Shown: in pieces, positions 50,379 through 59,837 of the stretch
How the letters are laid out: every line of letters begins with the position of its first letter
Numbering within the stretch: position 1 is the first letter of the stretch
Origin: Blastococcus capsensis
GTDB taxonomy: Bacteria > Actinomycetota > Actinomycetes > Mycobacteriales > Geodermatophilaceae
Direction of reading: 5' to 3'
Assembly: GCF_030165005.1 (NCBI RefSeq)
Contig: NZ_JASNNW010000006.1
Span: 124,001 to 188,000 of the forward strand
Length of the DNA stretch: 64,000 bases
Notes under the pieces: model-generated
What the model was told of the DNA's origin: nothing
Seen by the model: only the letters and a program-made list of their open reading frames with translations
Database searches by the model: none
Position numbers and translations under genes: made by a program

Positions 50379-51644
50379 TCAGGTGTCCGTGCGGGGACTC
50401 TCGCTCTCCGTGACGCCCGGGCCCTCACCGGCAGCGGTCGACCCACCCGCTCCGGCGGCGTCACCGGGCCGGTGACGTTCCTCCTCCGGGGGGCGGGGCT
50501 GGGTCTGCCACGGCGGGGGCGTCGGTGCGTACCCGTGCTGGCCGGCCGCGGGGCCGGGCTGCCCGGGGTAGGCCTGTGGTGGGAGCGGCCCGGGACCAGG
50601 CGCGTAGGACGGACCGGGCTGCTGGGCGGCGTAGGGGTAGGGCTGCCCGGGGGCGCCGGCCCCCGGCCAGTAGCCGCCGGGCTGTGGAGCGCTCGGCCGG
50701 GCCGGACGGTCACGCATCTCGCGGCGCAGTGCCAGCGCCGGGACCACCGTGATGACGACCGCCGTCAGGAAGGCGAGCAGCGCCCAGAACGAGAAGGCGT
50801 AGCGCAGTGTGTCCAGCCAGGCGAACAAGGTCAGCACCAGTCCCAGCCCGGCCAGCGCCACGGTCACCGAGGACCGCGGGAACGTCAGCGACGTCCGGAC
50901 GAACCCGGGCAGCAGCGCCCACCCGGCCGCGAGCAGGAACAGCACGAACGCCGAGACCACCATGCCGTTGTCGAAGCCGCTGAAGGTGACGCCGAACGTG
51001 GCGTCACCGAAGCGCCACCACGGCAGCAGGCCGAACAGCAGGAACAGCACCGTCCCCCCGGCCACGGCGTAGTCGCCGCGCGTGAGCCGCTTGAGGTCGA
51101 CGGAGAACTCGGCACCGCCACCGGATACCCGGGTACCCGGGTATCCGGGCGGACCGTAGGGGGCCTGCCCGTACGGCGGCGGCCCGTAGGGCGGCTGGCC
51201 GTACGGGGGCGGCCCGTAGGGCGGCTGGCCGTACGGGGGCGGCTGGCCGTACGGGGGCGGCTGGCCGTACGGGGGCGGCCCGTAGGGCGGCTGGCCGTAC
51301 GGGGGCGGCCCGTAGGGCGGCTGGCCGTACGGGGGCGGCCCGGAGGGCGGCTGTCCGTAGCCCGGCTGGGGAGAAGGTTGCTGGCCGTAGTGCGGCTGGC
51401 CGTATGCCGGCGGCCCGTACGGCTGCTGCCCGTAGCCCGGCTGCCCGGCCGCCTGGCCGTAGCCGGGCGGCTGACCGTACGCGGGTTGCCCGTACGGGGG
51501 CCGGCCGGGCGAGGGCTCGCCGTGCTCCTGCCCCGGTGCGGGCCGGTCGCGCGCGGAAGGCTGCTGCCCCTGCCCGAGCGGCTGCTGTGCCCCGGGGTGC
51601 GGCTGCGCGTCCTCGGGCGGCTGCGGGGGCTGGCTGGCGGTCAC
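50379..51644 (-). CDS. DUF5336-like membrane protein with PYGQP repeats
   Basis: 421 aa from GTG 51644 (GAGGAG upstream). N-terminal 170 residues are Pro/Gly/Tyr/Gln-rich with tandem [10 protein letters not shown] units; then four hydrophobic helices (about 190-315: [57 protein letters not shown]) and a second Pro/Gly/Tyr-rich tail. Position between sucD and the PerM-like gene equals mycobacterial Rv0954, which is of this kind. Function unknown; low-complexity ends suggest protein interaction or phase behaviour at the membrane. Confidence 0.78.
   Translation of the reverse strand: MTASQPPQPPEDAQPHPGAQQPLGQGQQPSARDRPAPGQEHGEPSPGRPPYGQPAYGQPPGYGQAAGQPGYGQQPYGPPAYGQPHYGQQPSPQPGYGQPPSGPPPYGQPPYGPPPYGQPPYGPPPYGQPPPYGQPPPYGQPPYGPPPYGQPPYGPPPYGQAPYGPPGYPGTRVSGGGAEFSVDLKRLTRGDYAVAGGTVLFLLFGLLPWWRFGDATFGVTFSGFDNGMVVSAFVLFLLAAGWALLPGFVRTSLTFPRSSVTVALAGLGLVLTLFAWLDTLRYAFSFWALLAFLTAVVITVVPALALRREMRDRPARPSAPQPGGYWPGAGAPGQPYPYAAQQPGPSYAPGPGPLPPQAYPGQPGPAAGQHGYAPTPPPWQTQPRPPEEERHRPGDAAGAGGSTAAGEGPGVTESESPRTDT
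51121..51148. repeat. 28-bp perfect palindrome inside the Pro-rich membrane protein gene
   Basis: CCGGATACCCGGGT (51121-51134) is followed directly by its inverse complement ACCCGGGTATCCGG (51135-51148). It encodes the junction between the PYGQP repeats and the membrane part. Confidence 0.9.
51171..51350 (-). repeat. 30-bp tandem repeats encoding [10 protein letters not shown]
   Basis: Alternating units built from CCCGTAGGGCGGCTGG and CCGTACGGGGGCGG, five or so copies with one shortened stretch at 51241-51270, indicating slippage. Confidence 0.9.
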
Positions 51645-51750
51645 TGGGCACTCCTCGCGGAACGGGACAGGTGCTCGTCGATCGTGGCGGTCGCGGGCAC
51701 CGGGCCGCAACGGCGGGTCCCCGACCGGAGCCGCCTCCCCGAGGAGCGGC

Positions 51751-51787
51751 GCTGCCCGGCGACCGCGGGCAGCGGTCGCCGGGCAGC
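51751..51787. terminator. 16-bp perfect hairpin between DUF5336-like gene and sucD
   Basis: GCTGCCCGGCGACCGC/GCGGTCGCCGGGCAGC with a five-base loop. No U-tract; likely end of the sucCD transcript or a boundary ahead of the next gene. Confidence 0.7.
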
Positions 51788-51808
51788 GTCGTGACGGGCT
51801 GGATCGGG

Positions 51809-51908
51809 CCCCCTGCAGGGTCCCGCCCTGAGCCTGGTGACGTGCTGGAACAGGCCCCCCTGCAGGGTCCCGCCCTGAGCCTGCGAAGGGCGGGGGGCAG
51901 GGGGGTCC
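51809..51908. repeat. C-family element, copy 7, with 28-bp perfect direct repeat
   Basis: CCCCCTGCAGGGTCCCGCCC followed by TGAGCCTG occurs at 51809-51836 and again at 51856-51883. The second unit pairs its CCCCCTGC with GGGGGGCAGGGGGG-type sequence near 51892-51906 next to the sucD stop. Confidence 0.75.
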
Positions 51909-51912
51909 TTTA

Positions 51913-52791
51913 TCAGGCGCCGACGATCTCCCGCATGAGCTTCGCCGTCTCCGACGGGGTCTTGCCCACGCGCACGCCGGCGGCCTCGAGGGCCTCCTTC
52001 TTCGCCTGGGCGGTACCGGCCGAGCCGGAGACGATGGCACCGGCGTGGCCCATCGTCTTGCCCTCGGGGGCGGTGAAGCCGGCGACGTAGCCGACGACCG
52101 GCTTGGTCACGTTGGCCTTGATGAAATCCGCGGCCCGCTCCTCGGCGTCGCCACCGATCTCACCGATCATCACGATGGCCTCGGTCTCCGGGTCTTCCTG
52201 GAAGGCCTGGAGGCAGTCGATGTGGGTGGTGCCGATGACCGGGTCGCCACCGATGCCGACCGCGGTGGAGAAACCGATGTCGCGCAGCTCGTACATCATC
52301 TGGTAGGTCAGCGTGCCGGATTTGCTGACCAGGCCGATCTTCCCCTGCTTGGTGATGTTGGCCGGGATGATGCCGGCGTTGCTGCGCCCGGGGCTGATCA
52401 GGCCGGGGCAGTTCGGGCCGATGATCCGGGTGGAGCCACCCTGGGCGTGGGCCCAGACATAGGTCGAGTCGTGCACCGGGATGCCCTCGGTGATGACGAC
52501 GGCGAGCCCGATCTGCGCGTCGACGGCCTCGATGACGGCCGCCTTGGCGAACGGGGGCGGCACGAAGATGACGCTGACATCGGCGCCGGTCTCCTTCATC
52601 GCATCGGCGACACTGCCGAAGACCGGGACGCTGGTGCCGTCGAAGTCGACGCTGGTGCCGGCCTTGCGCGGGTTGACGCCACCGACGATGGCGGTGCCGG
52701 AGGCGAGCATGCGCGACGTGTGCTTGCTGCCCTCGGAACCGGTCATGCCCTGGACGATGACCTTGCTGTTCTCGTTGAGGAAGATCGACAT
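51913..52791 (-). CDS. sucD: Succinyl-CoA synthetase (ligase) alpha subunit
   Basis: 292 aa. Forms the alpha2beta2 or alpha-beta enzyme with SucC, converting succinyl-CoA to succinate with ATP/GTP formation. CoA-binding start [45 protein letters not shown] and the active-site phosphohistidine in [12 protein letters not shown] are present. ATG 52791 is clear. Separated from sucC by a 92-base gap holding C copy 8, unlike the short gap usual in other bacteria. Confidence 0.97.
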   Translation of the reverse strand: MSIFLNENSKVIVQGMTGSEGSKHTSRMLASGTAIVGGVNPRKAGTSVDFDGTSVPVFGSVADAMKETGADVSVIFVPPPFAKAAVIEAVDAQIGLAVVITEGIPVHDSTYVWAHAQGGSTRIIGPNCPGLISPGRSNAGIIPANITKQGKIGLVSKSGTLTYQMMYELRDIGFSTAVGIGGDPVIGTTHIDCLQAFQEDPETEAIVMIGEIGGDAEERAADFIKANVTKPVVGYVAGFTAPEGKTMGHAGAIVSGSAGTAQAKKEALEAAGVRVGKTPSETAKLMREIVGA

Positions 52792-52827
52792 CTCTACTGA
52801 ATCCTGTCTCGGAATTGGGGCCGCGGC

Positions 52828-52881
52828 GGCCCCGTCCAGAGGCTCGTCCCGAGCCTGCGAGGGATGAGGGGGACGGGGTCC
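52828..52881. terminator. C-family intergenic hairpin, copy 8 (sucC/sucD gap)
   Basis: Arms GGCCCCGTCC (52828-52837) and GGACGGGGTCC (52871-52881), inner CTCGTCCC/GGGATGAG, apical GAGCCTGCGAG. It lies within an operon, so it must allow read-through or SucD must have another promoter. Confidence 0.75.
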
Positions 52882-52883
52882 TT

Positions 52884-54044
52884 CTAGGCGGCGAGCTCGG
52901 CGGCCCGGCGAGCGGCGCCGTCCATCGTGTCGACCAGGGTGACCAGCGGGTGGTTGGCCTCGGCGAGGATCCGCCGGCCCTCCTCCACGTTGTTGCCGTC
53001 GAGGCGGACCACCAGCGGCTTGGTGGCCTGGTCGCCCAGCTGCTGCAGGGCGGCGACGATGCCGTTGGCGACGGCGTCGCAGGCGGTGATCCCGCCGAAG
53101 ACGTTGACGAACACGCTCTTCACGGCCGGGTCGGAGAGGATGATCCCCAGGCCGTTGGCCATCACCTCGGCCGAGGCGCCGCCACCGATGTCGAGGAAGT
53201 TGGCCGGGCGGACCCCGCCGAAGTCCTCGCCCGCGTAGGCGACGACGTCCAGCGTGCTCATGACCAGGCCGGCACCGTTGCCGATGATCCCGACCTCGCC
53301 CTCGAGCTTGACGTAGTTGAGGTCCTTCTCCTTCGCCGCGGCCTCGAGCGGATCGGCGGCGGCAGCGTCCTCGAGAGCCGCGTGCTCGGCGTGCCGGAAG
53401 CCGGCGTTCTCGTCGAGGGTGACTTTGGCGTCGAGCGCCAGCACGGTGCCGTCGGGAGCCTTGGCCAGCGGGTTGACCTCGACCAGGGTGGCGTCCTCCT
53501 TGGCGAAGACGTCCCACAGCTGGACGGCGATGGCGATGACCTGGTCGCGCACCTCGGGGGCGAACCCGGCGGCGTCCACGATCTCGGCCGCCTTGGCGGT
53601 GTCCACGCCGACGGAGGCGTCGATCGGGATGCGGGCCAGCGCCTCGGGGCGCTCGACGGCGAGCTGCTCGATCTCCATGCCGCCCTCGACGCTGGCCATG
53701 GCCAGGAAGGTGCGGTTGGAGCGGTCGAGCAGGTAGGAGAAGTAGTACTCCTCGGCGATGTCGCTGGCCTGGGCGACCATCACGCGGTGCGTGATGTGCC
53801 CCTTGATGTCGAGGCCGAGGATGTCCTGGGCGCGCGCCTTGGCGTCCTCGGGGTTGTCGGCGAGCTTCACGCCGCCGGCCTTGCCGCGGCCGCCGGTCTT
53901 CACCTGCGCCTTCACGACGACGGTCTGCCCGATCTCGCGGGCGATCGCCTCCGCCTGCTCGGGCGTCTCGGCGACGCCACCGGGGAGCACGGGGACACCG
54001 TGCGAGGCCAACAGGTCACGGGCCTGGTACTCGAAGAGATCCAC
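52884..54044 (-). CDS. sucC: Succinyl-CoA synthetase (ligase) beta subunit
   Basis: 386 aa, ATP-grasp subunit. [42 protein letters not shown]-type motif as [27 protein letters not shown] and [10 protein letters not shown] are those of SucC. GTG 54044 has no SD and lies eight bases after TACGGT, suggesting a leaderless start; ORF extension upstream is non-conserved. First gene of sucC-sucD. Confidence 0.96.
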   Translation of the reverse strand: MDLFEYQARDLLASHGVPVLPGGVAETPEQAEAIAREIGQTVVVKAQVKTGGRGKAGGVKLADNPEDAKARAQDILGLDIKGHITHRVMVAQASDIAEEYYFSYLLDRSNRTFLAMASVEGGMEIEQLAVERPEALARIPIDASVGVDTAKAAEIVDAAGFAPEVRDQVIAIAVQLWDVFAKEDATLVEVNPLAKAPDGTVLALDAKVTLDENAGFRHAEHAALEDAAAADPLEAAAKEKDLNYVKLEGEVGIIGNGAGLVMSTLDVVAYAGEDFGGVRPANFLDIGGGASAEVMANGLGIILSDPAVKSVFVNVFGGITACDAVANGIVAALQQLGDQATKPLVVRLDGNNVEEGRRILAEANHPLVTLVDTMDGAARRAAELAA

Positions 54045-54052
54045 GAACAGGC

Positions 54053-54058
54053 ACCGTA
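54053..54058 (-). promoter_or_regulatory. -10 box for sucC
   Basis: TACGGT eight bases before the GTG of sucC. Confidence 0.45.
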
Positions 54059-54192
54059 GACCGCCCGTAACCACAGCGCTGCCCCGGGCGTTACCTCGGT
54101 GGGCCCGTCGTGGGGTGCATCACACGACGGCTCACTCGTTCGCAGCACCGAACCTGCTGGCCGACCGCGTGTCCCCGACCCGAGGAGCCTCC

Positions 54193-56046
54193 GTGCGCCG
54201 AGCCGCGACCGCCCTGCTGTCCACCGCGCTGACCGCCGGCGGGCTGACCGCCCTCGCCCCGCCGGCTGCCGCGGCGGAGATCCTTCCCCGGGACCTCACC
54301 ATCACCGTCACCGGCCTGGGCCCCGAGGAGCGCACCTGCGCGATCGACGCCGACCTCTACGTGCCGGCCGGCGTCACCAGCCGGAAGCCCGCACCGGCGC
54401 TGCTGGCCACGAACGGGTTCGGGGGCACCAAGGCCGACCAGGCCGACCTCGCCCAGGGCTTCGGCGAGCACGGCTACGTGACCCTCTCGTACACCGGCCT
54501 CGGCTTCGTCGACGGCGACCGCTGCCCGATCACCCTCGACGACGTCGAGCACGACGGCGCGGCGGCCAGCCAGCTGCTGCGGTTCCTGGGCGGCGACCCG
54601 TCGATCCACGCGGTCGACGACGCGACGGGGGACCGCGTGGTGCTCGACCAGGTCGCCCGCGAGGACCGCGGCCGCACGATGACCCACGACCCGCAGGTCG
54701 GCATGCTGGGCGGCTCGTACGGTGGCCAGATCCAGTTCGCGACCGCGGCCGCGGAGCGCCGGGCCGGCACCGACCGGCTGGACGCCATCGTACCGATGAT
54801 CACCTGGAACGACCTGTCCTACTCGCTGGCCCCCGACAACAGCGCCCTTCCCGGCGGCACGGCCCGCTCGGGCTCGGTGAGCTCGGCGGCGACCGGTGTC
54901 TTCAAGCACCAGTGGGCCGCGCTGTTCACCGCCCTGGGCGCGGTCAACGGCGTGCAGGACGGGCAGGCACTGGCCATCCCGGCCCCGTCCGGCGGGTTCA
55001 TCCGGGAGAACTGCGTCAACTTCGAGCCCCAGGTCTGCCAGGCCCTGGCCGAGGTGGCCGCCCAAGGCCATCCCAGCCAGGCGTCGATCGACTACCTGCG
55101 CTCCAACTCCGTGGCCGGCTACACGGGCCAGGTGCGGGTGCCGACCCTGATCACCCAGGGCCAGGCCGACACGCTGTTCAACCTGCAGGAGTCGGTAGCC
55201 ACCTACACCGCCTTGCGCCGGCAGGGGACGCCGGTCTCGCTGGTGTGGCAGTCGTGGGGACACAGCGCCTCGGAGCCGGCGCCCGGCGAGCTCGACCTGC
55301 GCGACCCGGAGAACAGCTACCAGGGCAGGCAGGTCCTGGCCTGGTTCGACCACTACGTCCGCGGCCAGGGGAAGGCGCCGGCTCCGTCGTTCTCCTACTA
55401 CCGCGGGTGGGAGCAGGCCGCCGGCTCCTCGATCGAGCAGGCCTACGCCGTGGCACCGAGCTATCCGGTCGGTCGCGAACGCACCTTCCACCTGTCCGCC
55501 TCCGGCCCGGCCGGCGGCACGCTGGTGCCCGACCGGACGCAGGTCCGGCCCGGCGCCAGTGGCTACAGCAGCGTGGCACCGGTCGGCCCGAACTACACCG
55601 AGACGTCGTTCCTCGACCAGTCCCGTCCGGTCACCGATCCGCCGGGGACGGCGATCCGCTTCTCCACCGCCCCGCTCGCCCAGGCCATGGACGTCGTCGG
55701 CTCGCCCCGGCTGACCGTGCAGCTGAGCTCGCCGGCTGTCGCCGCCACCCAGCTCGGCGGGCCGGCGGGTCAGTTGGTCGTCTACGCGAAGCTCTACGAC
55801 GTGGGGCCCGGCGGCGCGGTGGAGCTGCCGCACCGGCTGATCTCCCCGGTGCGGATACCCGACGTGACCAGGCCGGTCACCATCGAGCTGCCGGGGATCG
55901 TGCACCGCTTCGAGAAGGGGCACCAGCTGGCGATCGTGCTGGCCGGCGGCGACTTCGCCTACCGCGGCGCCACGCTCCCCCAGCCGGTCACCCTCACCAC
56001 CGGCACGGGCGTGCAGCACACGCTGACGCTGCCCGTCGTCGGCTGA
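54193..56046 (+). CDS. Secreted CocE/NonD-family alpha/beta hydrolase (X-Pro dipeptidyl-peptidase-like)
   Basis: 617 aa from GTG 54193 (GAGGAG six bases before). Signal peptide 1-29 ending PAAAA. The catalytic domain has the nucleophile elbow GGSYGGQ (Ser about 178), Asp in TQGQADTLF and His in SWGHSASE; the C-terminal third is the jelly-roll X-Pro dipeptidyl-peptidase C domain (FSTAPLAQAMDVVGSPRLTVQLSS). Family members hydrolyse esters or Xaa-Pro peptides. Substrate unknown; extracellular. Divergent from sucC. Confidence 0.88.
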   Translation: MRRAATALLSTALTAGGLTALAPPAAAAEILPRDLTITVTGLGPEERTCAIDADLYVPAGVTSRKPAPALLATNGFGGTKADQADLAQGFGEHGYVTLSYTGLGFVDGDRCPITLDDVEHDGAAASQLLRFLGGDPSIHAVDDATGDRVVLDQVAREDRGRTMTHDPQVGMLGGSYGGQIQFATAAAERRAGTDRLDAIVPMITWNDLSYSLAPDNSALPGGTARSGSVSSAATGVFKHQWAALFTALGAVNGVQDGQALAIPAPSGGFIRENCVNFEPQVCQALAEVAAQGHPSQASIDYLRSNSVAGYTGQVRVPTLITQGQADTLFNLQESVATYTALRRQGTPVSLVWQSWGHSASEPAPGELDLRDPENSYQGRQVLAWFDHYVRGQGKAPAPSFSYYRGWEQAAGSSIEQAYAVAPSYPVGRERTFHLSASGPAGGTLVPDRTQVRPGASGYSSVAPVGPNYTETSFLDQSRPVTDPPGTAIRFSTAPLAQAMDVVGSPRLTVQLSSPAVAATQLGGPAGQLVVYAKLYDVGPGGAVELPHRLISPVRIPDVTRPVTIELPGIVHRFEKGHQLAIVLAGGDFAYRGATLPQPVTLTTGTGVQHTLTLPVVG

Positions 56047-56050
56047 TGCA

Positions 56051-56110
56051 GGCATAGGAGGCTATGCCTATGTCTGCGGCGCTCGAGACGTATGCATAGC
56101 CTCCTATGCC
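56051..56110. repeat. 17-bp perfect palindrome between hydrolase gene and B12-binding protein gene
   Basis: GGCATAGGAGGCTATGC (56051-56067) against GCATAGCCTCCTATGCC (56094-56110), 26-base loop, in a convergent gap. Only five bases after the hydrolase stop. Confidence 0.85.
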
Positions 56111-56119
56111 CGGGGACGG

Positions 56120-56530
56120 TCAGGCGCCGGCCGGCTCCCCCACGTGGGTGCGCACCCACTCGACGATGTCGGTCGTCGTGGCACCCGGCGTGAAGATCCC
56201 GGTGACGCCGATCCGCTCCAGCTCCGGCACGTCCTCCTCGGGGATGATCCCGCCGCCGAACACGACGACGTCGTCGACCCCCCGCTCGCGCAGCAGCTCC
56301 GTGAGCCGGGCGAACAGCGTCATGTGGGCGCCGGAGAGCACGGAGAGCCCCACGGCGTCCGCGTCCTCCTGCACCACCGTCTCCACGATCTGCTCGGGCG
56401 TCTGGTGCAGGCCGGTGTAGACGACCTCCATGCCGGCGTCGCGCAGTGCCCGCGCCACCACCTTGGCGCCACGGTCGTGCCCGTCGAGTCCCGGCTTGGC
56501 GATGACCACCCGGATGCGTTCGTCCACCAC
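56120..56530 (-). CDS. Stand-alone cobalamin (B12)-binding protein, IcmB-like
   Basis: 136 aa from GTG 56530. Contains the cobalamin signature DGHDRG (His about 20), SVLSGAH and [10 protein letters not shown], i.e. the B12 domain of acyl-CoA mutases without a barrel. Length equals the small subunit of isobutyryl-CoA mutase (IcmB), and an icmB-type gene near sucCD/pcrA is known in Streptomyces; a large IcmA partner is not in the window. Leaderless start is supported by TAAGCT seven bases upstream. Alternative: an unspecialised B12 carrier for another mutase. Confidence 0.8.
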   Translation of the reverse strand: MVDERIRVVIAKPGLDGHDRGAKVVARALRDAGMEVVYTGLHQTPEQIVETVVQEDADAVGLSVLSGAHMTLFARLTELLRERGVDDVVVFGGGIIPEEDVPELERIGVTGIFTPGATTTDIVEWVRTHVGEPAGA

Positions 56531-56537
56531 GGCAGGC

Positions 56538-56543
56538 AGCTTA
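56538..56543 (-). promoter_or_regulatory. -10 box for leaderless B12-binding protein gene
   Basis: TAAGCT seven bases before GTG 56530; it overlaps the stop codon of the upstream membrane protein gene. Confidence 0.6.
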
Positions 56544-57479
56544 GGAGCTTGCCGCCCGCGGAGTGGCACCGGTCACGTCCGGCGACCGGCGGGTGCGCCA
56601 GGCGAACAGGGTGAGACCGAGCATCGCCAGCCCGGTGACGATCAGCCCGGCGCCGGGGACCGTCCAGACCAGCTCGTCCGACGCCACCGCGTCCCGCAGC
56701 CCCACGAGCCCGGCGGAGAGCACCGCGACGGCCACTGCCAGCAGACCGCCCACGGCGCCGAGACGGGGCCGCAGCGACGGCGCGACGACCGAGCAGAGCA
56801 ACAGCGCACCGGCCAGCAGCAGCCCGCCGAGCAGCGCCAGGCCCGGCCGCTCGAGCAGAGCCTGCGGTCCCTCCCGGCTGACGACGGTCTCCAGGCCCGT
56901 CGCCGGATCGGTCTGCAGCTCGTCCGGGACGTCGGCAGCGGGGAGCGCGAGGCACAGGACGGCGGTCACGCCGAGCAGCAGGGCGGTACCGGCCAGGAGC
57001 GAGCGGACCGGATCGAGCGCACCGCCGTCGTCCATGACCGTGCGACCCCAGGCGGCCATGGCCACGACGCCGGCAGCCACGGTGAGCGCGAGCGCGGCGA
57101 CACCCAGCACCCAGCCGGCGCCCCGCTGGACGCCGCTGGTGAGCACCAGCTCCCCGGCCACCACCTCCACCCCCGGGCGCGTCGTGGAACTGCTGCCCCG
57201 GTAGATCTCGATGAGCAGCTGCCCGACCGCGAGGGCGCCGGCCACGGCGGCGTAGGCCAGCCCCAGCTTGGGGACGGCGCGGCGGGCCAGGCTCGCGCCC
57301 ATCGCCACGTGGACGGCCGGGACCAGGAGGGCCACCAGCGCGCCGCCGACACCGCGCACCTCGCGCAGCTCCTCACCGCCGACGACGAGATACGTCGGGA
57401 AGGCGGCCGCGACACCGGCGAGACCGGCCAGGACGAGGAGCACACCACAGAGGACGACCGTCGGTGGCACGGCGCCCAT
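56541..57479 (-). CDS. Polytopic membrane protein of unknown function
   Basis: 312 aa from ATG 57479 (a GTG at about 57520 with GGAG upstream would add 14 residues). About eight hydrophobic helices (for example [71 protein letters not shown]) and two polar loops near 95-110 and 195-220. Not recognised; no transporter signature. Stop codon touches the promoter of the B12-binding gene. Confidence 0.7.
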   Translation of the reverse strand: MGAVPPTVVLCGVLLVLAGLAGVAAAFPTYLVVGGEELREVRGVGGALVALLVPAVHVAMGASLARRAVPKLGLAYAAVAGALAVGQLLIEIYRGSSSTTRPGVEVVAGELVLTSGVQRGAGWVLGVAALALTVAAGVVAMAAWGRTVMDDGGALDPVRSLLAGTALLLGVTAVLCLALPAADVPDELQTDPATGLETVVSREGPQALLERPGLALLGGLLLAGALLLCSVVAPSLRPRLGAVGGLLAVAVAVLSAGLVGLRDAVASDELVWTVPGAGLIVTGLAMLGLTLFAWRTRRSPDVTGATPRAASS

Positions 57480-57785
57480 GACGACCCTGTCCCCCGTCGC
57501 CGTCGACGGCGCGAGGGTCACCCGTCCCGCTCCCCGGCGGGCGGTGGGTCGGGCACGGACGGTCCCGGTGCGGGCGTCGCGGGCGTCGCGGGCGGGCACG
57601 GTTCCCCCTTCGGCGGCAGGTGACGAACAGGACTCGATCGACGGCGCGACGGTGACGATCATGTGACGTGCGGCACATGTCGGCTTTACCGTCAGGTGAA
57701 CGGAGCACACACCGGAGCACGCACCGCCGGCGCCACGACCCGAACCCGAGGTCCCGCCGGCCGGCGCCAGACGGGGAGAACGGCC

Positions 57786-58676
57786 ATGCGCCCATCGAGC
57801 GACCTGGACTCGCGTCCAGGGTGGCACACCGAGGCGGACGCCGAGGTGACGCCACGAGGCCTGCGCGCGCTCTGCTCCCCCACCACCCTGACCGGCGGAC
57901 TGACCGAGCTGGCTTGGGTGGGCGCGCACGTCCTCATGTACCCGCTGGGTACGCGCATGGAGGCCCTGCGCGCCGACCCGCACAAGCGGGCCGGCGCGCA
58001 GCCCGCCGCCGTCCGGGCCCTCTTCGCCGCCGACCCGCTCGCCGCCCGCGTCCCCGTCCTCCTCGTGCACGGGCTGGTCGACAACCGATCGGTCTTCGCC
58101 GTCATGCGCCGCAGCCTGCGCAAGCGGGGCTTCACCTCGGTCTGCTCGTGGAACTACAGCCCGTTCCTCACCGATATCGACCAGGGCGCCACCGACCTCG
58201 GCCGGCACATCGAGCGGCTCTGCCGGCAGACCGGGCACGACCGCGTGCACGTCGTCGGCCACAGCCTGGGTGGGCTGATCGCCCGTCACCACGTGCAGCG
58301 GCAGGGCGGCGACCGACGGATCGACTGCCTGGTGACCCTGGGCACGCCGCACCGGGGCTCCGTCCTGGCCCACCTGCTGCCCACGCCGCTGATCCGCCAG
58401 CTCCGCCCGGGGTCGCCACTGCTGCGTGAGCTCGACGAGCCGGCCCCGGAGTGCCGGACCCGGATCACCGCCGTGTACAGCGACCTCGACCAGATGGTCC
58501 TGCCCACGCAATCGGGGCGCTGCGACCATCCCGACCTCGCTGCCCGCAACGTCCTCGTCCGGGGCGTCGGGCACATGTCCCTCCCCATCCACCGGGGAGT
58601 TCTCGACGAGGTCGCCTCGACCCTGGCCGGCGTCCGGCAGGACTCCGACACCCGGCCACTGGCCGCCGTCGCCTGA
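57786..58676 (+). CDS. Alpha/beta-fold lipase/esterase
   Basis: 296 aa from ATG 57786 (GGGGAG upstream). PVLLVHGLVDNRSVF forms the oxyanion-hole region, GHSLGG (about 160-165) the nucleophile elbow; YSDLDQMVLP holds the probable Asp and GVGHMSLPIH the catalytic His. No clear signal peptide, although the region 35-60 (LTELAWVGAHVLMYPLG) is amphipathic. Resembles triacylglycerol lipase-like or lipase-2-family esterases of actinobacteria. Stands alone, divergent from the membrane protein gene. Confidence 0.85.
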   Translation: MRPSSDLDSRPGWHTEADAEVTPRGLRALCSPTTLTGGLTELAWVGAHVLMYPLGTRMEALRADPHKRAGAQPAAVRALFAADPLAARVPVLLVHGLVDNRSVFAVMRRSLRKRGFTSVCSWNYSPFLTDIDQGATDLGRHIERLCRQTGHDRVHVVGHSLGGLIARHHVQRQGGDRRIDCLVTLGTPHRGSVLAHLLPTPLIRQLRPGSPLLRELDEPAPECRTRITAVYSDLDQMVLPTQSGRCDHPDLAARNVLVRGVGHMSLPIHRGVLDEVASTLAGVRQDSDTRPLAAVA

Positions 58677-58770
58677 CCCGTTCCGCGCGTCGGCGTCCAC
58701 GCCGGCGGCCGGCCGAGTCGACTCGGCCACCAGTCGATGTGCCTCCATCGCGACACGCAGCGCACGGTGC

Positions 58771-58799
58771 TTGGTCGCGTCCTGACGCATCGTTACGGT
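58771..58799 (+). promoter_or_regulatory. Housekeeping-type promoter of the M23 peptidase gene
   Basis: TTGGTC (58771-58776), a 17-base spacer and TACGGT (58794-58799). The implied transcript has a leader of about 110 bases, G+C-rich and likely structured. Confidence 0.65.
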
Positions 58800-58917
58800 T
58801 CGATCACGGCGCCGGTATCCACCGGCGGACGCCGACGAACCGGCGCCCACGCCGTCGCCGCTCCCCCGGCGAACGCCTTCCGGCGCTCGCCGGCCAGGTC
58901 GTCCGGGAAGGTTCGCC

Positions 58918-59718
58918 GTGTCTCTCAGCAGTGCACAGGTGCTGGAGAAGCAGGCTCCCCAGGTACTGCGCCTACCGAGGCCCCGGACCCCGTTGGAGAC
59001 CATCGCGCCGGCGCCGGCGAACGAGCCTGCGACCGCCCCCGCACCCGTTCCCCGCGCGTCCCGCCGCCGCCTGCCACACCCGCCTGGCCGACGGGCGCCC
59101 CTGTGGTTCGCCGCCCTCGTGGCCGGCGCCGTCGTCGCCGGGGTGCCCGCCATCGGCGGCGAGCAGCGGGAGGTCTCGGCCAGCGCGTCCGACTACGGGC
59201 TGGGCGTCAGCACCGAGGTGAGCTTCGCCGGCGGCCTGGAGGACGCGGGCGCGCGACGGGGCATCACCGAGGCCGAGGCCCAGGCCCGGCTGAGTGAACT
59301 CGCCGCCTCGCGCGCCGCCCGTCAGCCCGAGACGGTGCTCCCCACCGAGGGCACGCTCACCACCTGCTTCTGCCGGCGCTGGGGCACGATGCACTACGGC
59401 CTCGACATCGCCGCACCGCTGGGCACGCCCATCCGCGCGGCCACCGACGGCGTCGTCGTGCGGGCCGGCCGGGCCTCGGGCTACGGCAACGCGGTCTACG
59501 TCCAGGACCCCGACGGGAACGTGCACATCTACGGGCACATGCGCTACTACACCGTCTCCGAGGGCGATCTCGTCACCGCCGGCGACCAGATCGCCAAGGT
59601 CGGCAACGAGGGTCAGTCCACCGGTCCGCACCTGCACTACGAGATCCACCGCGGCGGCATGGACGGGCGCCCGATCGATCCGCGGGCCTGGCTGGCCGAG
59701 CGCGGGGTGGGTGTTTGA
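58918..59718 (+). CDS. M23-family peptidoglycan endopeptidase (LysM-less, membrane-anchored)
   Basis: 266 aa from GTG 58918 (GGGAAGG upstream). Cytoplasmic Pro-rich N-terminus, one membrane helix (about 62-80), a short helical linker (ARRGITEAEAQARLSEL) and the LytM/M23 domain with HYGLDI (first zinc His and Asp, about 158-163) and HLHYEI (about 239-244). Cleaves peptide cross-links of peptidoglycan, or is a related regulator. Gene order M23 peptidase-pcrA-chorismate mutase is like mycobacterial Rv0950c-Rv0949-Rv0948c. Confidence 0.92.
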   Translation: MSLSSAQVLEKQAPQVLRLPRPRTPLETIAPAPANEPATAPAPVPRASRRRLPHPPGRRAPLWFAALVAGAVVAGVPAIGGEQREVSASASDYGLGVSTEVSFAGGLEDAGARRGITEAEAQARLSELAASRAARQPETVLPTEGTLTTCFCRRWGTMHYGLDIAAPLGTPIRAATDGVVVRAGRASGYGNAVYVQDPDGNVHIYGHMRYYTVSEGDLVTAGDQIAKVGNEGQSTGPHLHYEIHRGGMDGRPIDPRAWLAERGVGV

Positions 59719-59729
59719 TCGTGCTGCCT

Positions 59730-59786
59730 GTCGGCCTCCGGCCGACACCGCGACCATACCTTTGGTCGGCCTCCGGCCGACACCGC
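59730..59786. repeat. Two identical 22-bp palindromes with CCTCCGG apex
   Basis: GTCGGCCTCCGGCCGACACC plus GC at 59730-59751 and again at 59765-59786. Each folds as GTCGGCC/GGCCGAC around TCC. They follow the M23 stop by 11 bases. Confidence 0.8.
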
Positions 59787-59837
59787 TTCCAGGTGCCGTC
59801 CCCCTGCTGCGTCGAGCGCAGCCCTGACCTTCGTCGG

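Noticed and set aside
51171-51350. Regular 30-bp repeats considered as a CRISPR array
   Set aside because: Units are contiguous, have no unique spacers and encode PYGQP repeats in frame.
58806-58917. Possible c-di-AMP (ydaO-type) riboswitch ahead of the M23 peptidase gene
   Set aside because: Cell-wall hydrolase genes in actinobacteria often carry this riboswitch, and the leader is long, but I could not find its conserved core blocks in the right order.
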